Below are positions 56,100 to 64,000 of a stretch of DNA of 64,000 bases, piece after piece. The notes below the pieces were generated by a model that saw only the letters and a list, made by a program, of their open reading frames with translations, was not told the origin of the DNA and searched no databases. Source of the DNA: Immersiella caudata (Eukaryota > Ascomycota > Sordariomycetes > Sordariales > Lasiosphaeriaceae). How positions within the stretch are numbered: position 1 is the stretch's first letter; each line of letters opens with the position of its first letter. A program made the position numbers and the translations under genes. The DNA is taken from contig JAULSU010000002.1 in the NCBI GenBank assembly GCA_030512335.1, positions 1,054,001-1,118,000 on the forward strand, read 5' to 3'.

Positions 56100-57343
56100 T
56101 CACTCCGCATCGTAATCTCCTGCCGCAGGGTTGTTATGGGCAGCAAGGGCATTCAACACAGCTGCGTCCTCGAGGGAATGGTCTTGACTATCATCAAGTC
56201 TAGGTCGCTTTGCCGCGTGGTCATCATCGTCCTCAGCGTCCTCCAGGCTAGGGTCGACGGCTAGGTCGTCATCTACGGGCGTATCTCCCTGGGCTGAGAT
56301 AGATGCGTCCACCGGCGGCGGGATCTGAGGAAGCATGCTGGCATCTGGGACCACCGGGCTCGCAGAGAGGCTGGCGACGTCTCCAACGGCAGGCACAACG
56401 GCTATCTGGGGAGGAATGCCGAGCATACCGGGGGGAGGCGGAGGTAGAGGAGTTGCAACGGCGACCGGGGCGGCAGGAGTGCCTCCGGCTGCTGAGTTGA
56501 CAGGCAACTTTCTCGGCCGGCCTCTTCCGGGACCGGGTCTGCGTGTGATAGGATTGACCTGGGGATCTGTTTGTCGGGAGTTGCTGCCGTTGCCGAGGCC
56601 ATTAGCTTCAGCCTTGTTCTGCGCGCGGCGGAGGCCCTGAAAGTGCTGGCTGGAGGAAAGTTAGTAAACAGCCGTGGAGCAGTCAAGATGTGGTGATGCA
56701 CATCTTGTTCGAAGACGATGAGATCGAAACCGCAAAAGACCGGAGAGGCGTTATCCCATCGATGACGAGGATGTTGACGGAAAGCTTGGAAGGGGAAGCC
56801 ATCCGATCGATGACGAGAAGGTTGAGTGAATCCGCGGGCGGAGAGTCAGGATGGACACTTGATCATCTTGATCGACAGCCCAAAATAGTACCATATGCGA
56901 TAGAACGGACTTGACAAAGACTTCACTTGTCGACATTGAAGTCTACCAAAGGCTCGGCACTACCAAGCACTCAGGGGTAAAGAGGGAAGCGGAAGTTCGG
57001 AGACAGCACCGGGCCCCGCTGGCGGGCCTGAGTCTCTCTCACAGGGTAAGCCCGCTCCGCTGCCCACGTCACTACGACGGCACCCGGGATACACCAGACT
57101 CGGAAAACGCGCAGGAATCGGGCCAAGGAACTGACTCGGCCAAGTATATACAACGACACACTTGCGGACACGCACGGAAAGGAAAACTCACCGACAACCC
57201 TCATTCGTGAAGCCATAGCCGAGCTGGCGCATGTGGTTTCCGATGGTCGTCCATTCGGCCCCGCTGATGACACCGATGTTCTTGACACTCAGTATCGTGA
57301 AGAAGAGGTCCTTGTCGGCCCGGTCATTCCAGTTTTTATTCAT
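56100..57343 (-). CDS. Myb-like protein with AT-hook, single-copy relative of the array
   Basis: Exons 57343-57192 and 56649-56104 onward, separated by a 542-nt intron; ending at the TGA of 56100 it has 233 aa. Exon 1 reads MNKNWNDRADKDLFFTILSV then WTTIGNHMRQLGYGFTNEGC and CG|, the same phase-2 cut as F1-F7. Exon 2 starts CAG CAC and gives QHFQGLRRAQNKAEANG, then an AT-hook (RRPGPGRGRPRKLP), an Ala/Pro/Val-rich region and an acidic stretch (LEDAEDDDDHAAKRPRLDD). The end is ambiguous: GGA|GTGAGT may be a donor to a 19-nt last exon (55985-55967), giving 238 aa ending DAEFYGEA. An in-frame ATG at 57628 would add 95 residues; I chose 57343 by comparison with the array exons. It is presumably a nuclear DNA-binding protein. 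Confidence 0.82.
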
Positions 57344-59552
57344 GGCGGGCAGCGGACGTGAAGCGGAATCAGCCAGCGCTGCTATTATAGGGCCGTCGAC
57401 TGTCAAAAGTGGATAGATTCGAAAATTGCTAACGTCTGCTAAGGTGAGATGGTTTGGCCGGATTTTGGCTGCGGGGAGGGCGAGAGCCTCAAACAATTGA
57501 CAGGCAGGCTCAACATTTAACCGGCACCGGCCCTTCCAGGAGCTTCTAGCCAATAAGCGCCACGGTGAGTGGCTGGGGCGGCCCACTGAACCCCAAAGGG
57601 TTGTGGTGGACTGGAAGCGAGATTGCATCTTAATGCCTGAGGCAAAGATTTGCTCCTCAGGCGCCCATCACGGTTCTCACACTCACCAACTCTCCCTGCT
57701 GCTGCCTGGGGCCGCTATCAGACGATTTAATCCCACCCCCTCAGCGGTCCACCCACCGGTCAGATGATTTGGCGCCAACATCGCGAATACCCAGTCACAC
57801 AGTGTCGATTGAGACGCGTAGCTAGCCTGCCGAGTCCCGCATTTCCTGACGTCCAACCTCCTCTATTTTCGGTGACCGCTCTGTCTGCTACCCAGCTCGC
57901 TGCCGACCCCTCACACGCTGCCAGATTGTCAATCTCATGATGAGCATCACGGGCACTTTTTGCCACTTTTCCACCGGAAGCCTTCGTTTAGAATTGACTT
58001 GGTTCAGTTAAAGTGTATCATTTGCAAACAGCCGCGATATCACAGCGTCCGTCCCAGCCTTGCAGAAGCGTTGCGGTCGCAGTCAGGCTGGCCGTCCCAA
58101 AGGCGGGGTGTTCAATTAGGGCGGTACCTGACCGCTACATCATCACTTTTGCGCTCAAAAGGCCAAGGCGACGCGCAAGACCCGGGCTCACCACATCCCC
58201 ATGTACTCGACATTTGCATCCCATGTATCTCCCGTTGGGACCACGTACTCGTCTCTGCCTCAGCCGAGTGCGCCCGATTGAACGTTGTACCCCCCAAAGC
58301 GTCGGCGACGTACCGCTTCTCAAACCGCGGAACCGTGTCGCAACTCCGTCATCGCCAATGAGAAGGGCTTCCATCCCACCCCAACCACCTGAATATCCGC
58401 ACCCACTGATCCAGGCTCGGCCAGGATGACTCGAATGACTCACAACCCCACGGCAGCCAGCTGCTCAAGTATCACACGCTTCGTCTGTTCCTGGATGGAA
58501 TTTCGCAATTGATCCCGATCTTGCATGGCACCAGGGATTCCCCAGCTGCGAGCTCCAGAAGTCCCCTCCGATCAAGGCCTTCAGTTTGCTTGCTTCGCCC
58601 GGGTTTCTTTGCCAGATCCAGGAATGGAGATAAAGAGAAAACCTGCTTTCTTGGAGCGTCGTTCTTGTCTTGGATTCGTCGCTCGAGGAGGAGGCTCGTG
58701 GTTTGACATTGGCAGAGCTCGGTGCTGGAAGCTGGATGGGTGGACCGACCGACAGGGGGCAGGGATAGGGCATGCATGCCTTTCAAAAAACCACTTTACG
58801 CGGTCCTCTAGCCCCGCGACGCGCAGTCCGCTCCTGTCGGTGCATCCCACCATCACGACTTCAAGTGACATGGTGTGGCGGTCCGACTCCGTTTTTTTTG
58901 TTGAGTCCCCCCCCTTTCTGGCTTCCCGCCTGCAGGCTGGCGCCCGGGCAACCATTTCCGCCTGGTCAGTCATCAATCGGCGCTCCCCCCCTACAGCGTA
59001 CCTATATGGGAAGAAGCAAGCAAAAAGCCGCCTTTCTCCTTCTTTCCAAGTGGCGCTTTAACCCTGGTGCTTACAGGAGCAAACAAGTGTTTTATGCGTC
59101 CATCCATGGCCCCCTTTGGTCAAGGGCCGCCCGCATCTAAGAGCCGAAGGGCATGATGGCGGTCGGCTCTTTTATAGCAAAGGGGGCACATAGCGCAGAG
59201 GGACCGTCTCTTTGGCTCCCCGACCTCCTCCTTGTGCCCTCCCAATGGTGAAACAAGCATATAATTCCCGGCCAGCCTCACCTCTCATCGGTTCACACCC
59301 TTCTCGATAGTGACTCACTCCCCCACATTCGAGCAGCAGGATTCGGCCGCTGTGATCCTTGCCACTGGGCTCTCTTACTGTGTAATCCACCTGCTGTTCA
59401 GGTTCATATTGAGCTGCTGCCCCCTCGCACCCTCTGTAAAAATCCGACTTGCTCCCCTGGCTGTGGTCGCTGGCTCTCGACCTGCCCTGCTGCTCGCTCC
59501 CTCTTCCTCAACCCGAGTCCAGCAGCAAAAAAAAAAAAAAAAACCGCCCATC
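57344..59552. other. Shared upstream region of two Myb-like genes
   Basis: 2.2 kb between divergent start codons. A 17-nt A run (59527-59543) sits 10 nt before the ATG at 59553. No other gene is supported. Confidence 0.5.
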
Positions 59553-60574
59553 ATGTCGGCCAACGACAACGCCATGACGCGGTTCCTCTTCGCGATCCTC
59601 CAGCAAAAATGCCTGAAGGATGTAAGTGACAGCCCTGGCGAGCGACGGGTGGGCGAATGGACACACTAACCCAGTCGTCCCAGATCGACTGGAACAAGGT
59701 CGCCCACGATCCCATCCTCGCCCAGGAGATCACCAACGGCCACGCCGCCCGCATGCGGTACTCCCGCTTCAAAGCCGCCATGCTCGGCCTCGAGCCCCAG
59801 CGCCGAAACCGCACCAACCCGAACCGAAACCGCGTCACCAAGAAGAAAAAGGACGACAAGGCATCCAAAAAGGACGGCCCGTCTCGCAACGACGACGCCG
59901 ACGAAGACAAATACGACTCTGGCAACCCCAGCCCCATCAAGCGCGAGCTCAACCACAACAACCACCTCGACGACGACCCCCCTTCCATCCTCTCCCCCAA
60001 AGTCAAAGAGGAACGCATATTCACCGCCCCTTCCCCCCTCGACCACCCCTCCTCCCAACCACCACCGCAATTCTCCACCAACCCAACCATGTCCGAAATG
60101 CAATCCCGTCTGCACATGCGTCTCCTGACGCCCTGCTCCGACTCGGACGTCCTGGCCGCATACTCCCCCGCCAGCGAGATGCTCCATTCCGATACCGCCC
60201 CCTCCTTTGATTTCCGCAGCGAAGCCGCACCCCACCACCATCACCACGCCCCTGAGAGCGTCGTCTCAAACCAGTGGCATCATCAGAACCCGTACTCACC
60301 CTTCGGTCTAGGCGTCGGTGTGAACATGGGCTATGGCGCGGAGAATGAATGCTTTGGTGCAGGCGGTGCGTTTTGTGATCATAGCGGTCATGCTCACGGC
60401 CATCATCATGGACATGGAGGGATTGTGGTGCCGGATGAGCTTGGGGTACATAGTTTGATGGAGGCGCACGTTCATCATCAGCATGGGACGCAGCAAGAGG
60501 GACAGCAGGGGGGGCAGGTTGTTGTCAAGCATGAGGAGTGGGATGCTAGGAGTCAGGGGCATGGGTACCATTGA
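59553..60574 (+). CDS. Myb-like protein with His-rich tail
   Basis: Two exons, 59553-59621 and 59684-60574 (62-nt intron, CACTAAC branch site), give 319 aa. The domain reads MSANDNAMTRFLFAILQQKC, then DWNKVAHDPILAQEITNGHA and ARMRYSRFKAAMLGLEPQRR, a more canonical form of this Myb-like family than the array exons, with the intron between helices 1 and 2. Next comes a very basic, Lys/Asn/Arg-rich run (NRVTKKKKDDKASKK), Ser/Pro/Asp-rich spacer, and His-rich clusters (HHHHHAPE, HSGHAHGHHHGHGG, HVHHQHG). An acceptor at 59674, nine bases earlier, would add Ser-Ser-Gln; I prefer 59683 because the branch site is too close to the first. A nuclear regulator is likely; the His clusters could bind metal (inference). 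Confidence 0.82.
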
Positions 60575-60972
60575 AGCTAGCGGTGATGATAATGGGGATG
60601 GTGGGTAGGAGAAACAAAAAGGGGGTATTGGGATTGAGTGAGCGATTATGGGAGTTTGGCATCGGCGTTTTGGCGTTGAGGGTAGGGTATCTCAAACCGA
60701 ACTGCTTAGCGATCACCGCTGGGTCATCGGCTGGTGTCTGACTTATGAGCCTGCCGGTTTATTACCTCTCCTGTTACTGCTTTCCCTTTCTTTGTCCTGG
60801 AGAAGTCCTAGAAGAGGGACGTTGGTACTTGGGTATCATGACAATGGAGGTTGTTTCTGGGATTGTCTGGGTATCTGTCTATTTACTAGAACATCCCCTA
60901 TCTTGGTCGTCGTCGCGGTTTTTCAGTTGGACCGTGGTGGCGAGACCTGTAGCCATAGATTATTGGTGATAT

Positions 60973-61012
<40 letters not shown>

Positions 61013-64000
61013 TGACCGATTACAAACATTTTCGGAGGTAGGGTTGCCGTTTTTACCCCTTCAACCTTGGAGTGTTTGGGGTAGCTAAACACCCAGTTAT
61101 CTTCATGTTGTTGGCGCCATGTTGCTGTACTCCGTGATGGGCTGCTGTCGCTTTCGTTGATGTCGAGTGAGTGAAGAGGTGCCTGTCATTGGAGTTGGGG
61201 ATTCGGGGCTTCTTATACCCACAACCTCGGGCCTGTTATCTTTGCTCCCGCAAAACTGAGTTTGGTGGCAACGGCTGGGTGGGTGGGTTTATCAGTGGCT
61301 TGCCGTGTGTGAAAGAGCCCGAGGCAGATAGGAGACGAAGTTTGAGAACATGATACTTGTGCTGCCATAAAGCCTGGAACGGAACCGTCAGCCATGCTTG
61401 TCTAGGCGCAACCAGAAAGGGGGCGGCTCAGGGGTCCATACCTGACTCAGATGCCAAAGCAGGGCGCAAAAGCCCCAGGAAGAGAAAACGGACAGCCGTG
61501 ACCAGGGCTTGCCGGACCTTTGACGCCTCACGGATTGCCTCCACTGGAGTCAAGAGTACACTCTCAAGACCACGTCGCTAGGCCATACCCAATTGTTGTT
61601 GAATGGCTGGAATGGAGATGATGTTCTGGTGCTGGAGGTTGTCCTTCCGTTGGAGCGACGAGTGCCTGGCTCGCGTAGCCCGGCCGCCTTTCTGTGCATC
61701 GTTGAGCAAATGGTAGCTAGTGAAATCCTCTGCGGAATTGTCAGAAAGATCCCTATAACATGCAATCGTAACTTTGATTTCAGTTGTCTCACCTCGGTAT
61801 CATGCCGATAAGTCCTTGACTAGTTCCCATGAAGTTGAACCGACTCCCCAACGAGTCCAATCCTCTGGGTAGGATGAGGGTTCCTGAGGTGTTCAAGAAG
61901 CTTTGTATTTACTTCTGTAAATCTGAATGCTGGGCAAGGCTTTGGATTTCTCTTTGAAAATGCATTGCGGGATTTGGCTTCCTGGACCAGAGTTGAAGAA
62001 GCAGCGATGCGTCGTGTTGTGCCCCAGGGGTCGGCTCTGGCTTGATTAGGAGGGAAACAGGTCCAAAGACATCGAGCATCAACTGATGGTTGTGTGTCTG
62101 AGATGCTTCATCGAATATGGGTTGGTACCAATGCATCTGTCTACCTCGAAAGAGTTTGTGGCGAGGTTTGTTTTCAAAAACGGGATGTTCCAGACCCGCA
62201 TATTCCAAGCTACCTGCCTAGGCTGCCTGCCTAGGCTACCTGCGTTGCGCCTTCCCCGAGTCTGCTCGCACTTGCCCACTGAAAAGAGAGACACAGCTTG
62301 TCGATAGTGACCTTTCCGTCTCCTAGGGTCATGGGCCCAACGTCCATCGCCCCTCGCAAACATACCGTGACAAAATGCTCGCAGGCTTCCCTCTTCCACC
62401 AGCTGAATTACAAAGACGAAACCAACAGGCTACCACTTTCTTTCTGCTTTCATTCAAGCTCCCTTGTTCTGAAGTTCAGTTGGGCTACTCGCACAAGAGA
62501 TTGCGCCACGCTATTGGCTGGACAAGGCGGATTTGGAGATACTACCTACGAGTTGTCAATAGCGTCAACAACATCAACACCATCAACACCATGGCCTCCA
62601 TCAGCCGCGGGGATCGCGAACGAGAGTAAAGGGCTCCCACGAACGCAGCCACGATTTAGGACCTCTACAAAAACTACACGGAAAACCAATGACGAGGTTC
62701 ATTGGACCAGCGCCAACTTTTTGCGAAAGTCGGGCGCCACGACGACTTCGATTCTGATGGACCAACCTCGGCGAGGGGGTTTATACCATACGAATTCAGG
62801 GATACTTCGACATTGCCATCAAGCCCTGGGCCGACCCAAAATTTGAGCCGAACTTGCAAAGCACTGAGATGCGGTAGGGATTGCCACTACGGAAACTGGT
62901 GGTTCACACCAGAAGATGAACTGGAAGTTGAACGGAATGCCTGGGAATTCCTGCACGTCAGAAGGAAGCTACCAACACAGTGCTCTGACAAATACTCGCT
63001 GCCTCGAGACCATCATGACGTATTTCTCTCCATGGTCCCTCTACTCTATCTATGGGGAGGTAACGGGTCCGCCGAGGAATAGAAGTATCATACCTACTTG
63101 GTTTGGAACTAGAATTGGCCATCCCCTAGTCTGGTCGGAAAGGAGTATCTCTAGATATTTTGACTGGAAAATCTACCACGCGAGACCCACAAGGAGAAGC
63201 AAATTTTTGGGCTTCGAAACTATTCAGGCAAAGGATGGGTATCATCACTCAAAATCGTCGGCACTTTCGACAACCTCAAGAACGGTCTCGGGTGTCTTCC
63301 AGTACCATCGTCATTCAAGAGACACAAGATCCAAAACCCACCTCCATACACCTCTCTGCCCATCATCACAAGCACCGACATCGTCGTGATGTCACAGCTT
63401 TTTCATTGGCATTCTCCACTACATATAAAACACTACCCAGCCATTAGGTATCCAGCTTCGAAGCCATGATCCCGACTGGTAATAAGTAAAGTAACTAAAT
63501 AAGTAAGAGGTATCATTCGTATGTAACGCTCACGCCTTTTGGCTTCCTTGCAAACAACATGCCACAGCCACCATATCCGAATAATCGGAACACACCTCTT
63601 TTCGAAGCGCCGGCCCAGTCGGCAAAGTAAATACCACAAGCAAACCATCCCCCACTAGACGTAAACACCATGACCTCTCGCGAGACTGATCCTGTGCCAG
63701 CTCCGGTCAAATCCTATAAACGCCGTCCGTCAACCACAATGCAAGGCAACATCCAGGCCTCTCAGTTTCTTCACAAGACACAAGTATCACCAGCTCGCTG
63801 GCTGGCTCGCTCTCCAGCAGAGCAAGCAGAAAACAGTCGGCAACGATGCCCAAACCCCTGATAACACAACCCAGGGACACAGCCAATCAACAATACACCA
63901 ATATTTCCCGTCCCCATGCAAAACATCACACCAAGCCTCGCACCATCCGAAGAATAAAAGCAAAGTTCATAATACATCGATCGGCATGCATGCATGGTAT
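60575..64000. other. Right-hand region without supportable genes
   Basis: Contains the 3' region of the His-rich Myb-like gene with a GAT repeat (60974-61012), and palindromic words CTACCTGCCTAGGC near 62205-62240. Plus-strand frames at 62702-63082 and 62916-63389 overlap and look faintly protein-like (CHYGNWWFTPEDELEVERNA), but I could not build an intron-exon model or name a family. Nothing else seen. Confidence 0.45.
60974..61012. repeat. GAT trinucleotide repeat
   Basis: About 12 perfect GAT units in the non-coding region 400 nt downstream of the His-rich Myb-like gene, probably in or near its 3' untranslated region. Confidence 0.9.

Overview
The window is nuclear DNA of a filamentous ascomycete (Pezizomycotina, most likely a Sordariomycete). 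This rests on short GT-AG introns of about 50-100 nt with CTAAC/CTGAC-type branch points, CT-rich leaders before start codons, moderately GC-rich genes on both strands, and fungal forms of Rad3, Rnt1-type RNase III, Fmp40, Byr4/Bfa1, Get5, cofilin and Hsp60. I saw no bacterial operons, no CRISPR array and no intact transposon. Every gene model below was assembled by joining exons by eye; summed exon lengths were checked to be multiples of three.

Layout. 1-13.3 kb holds one gene, a C2H2 zinc-finger factor on the minus strand, followed by about 10.5 kb with no credible coding sequence. 13.4-44 kb is a dense housekeeping stretch: Rad3/XPD helicase (+), a broken helicase-like relic (-), a tail-anchored acyl-CoA-binding protein (-), an Rnt1-like RNase III (-), mitochondrial ribosomal protein mS33 (+), a Pumilio RNA-binding protein (+), SelO/Fmp40 (-), an aldo-keto reductase (+), XRCC4/Lif1 of NHEJ (-), Byr4/Bfa1 (+), Get5 (+), cofilin (-) and mitochondrial Hsp60 (-). 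Two heat-shock elements lie 230-280 nt upstream of hsp60.

46-61 kb is the unusual part. Four loci encode small fungal Myb/SANT-like domain proteins (46.3-47.2, 51.8-54.7, 55.97-57.3 and 59.55-60.6 kb). The second is not an ordinary gene. Seven tandem, strongly diverged, ATG-initiated exons (here F1-F7, distal to proximal, minus strand) lie within 2.4 kb, each about 46-56 codons long and each ending in a phase-2 GT donor. They are followed by a single two-exon constant tail that begins QHLQKLRRK. Any of the seven can splice to this tail in frame, giving proteins of 185-195 aa with different helices 1-2 and the same basic end of helix 3 and the same tail. It looks like a variable-first-exon (UGT1A/protocadherin-like) arrangement in a fungus. 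An alternative reading, in which some of F2-F6 are joined to each other through further in-frame acceptors, is set out in the findings.

61-64 kb has no gene I can support. Other points of interest are a GC-AG intron and 10- and 20-nt micro-exons in rad3, an ATG-only first exon plus an 11-nt exon in cofilin, and a frame-preserving, stop-free intron in the acyl-CoA-binding gene.
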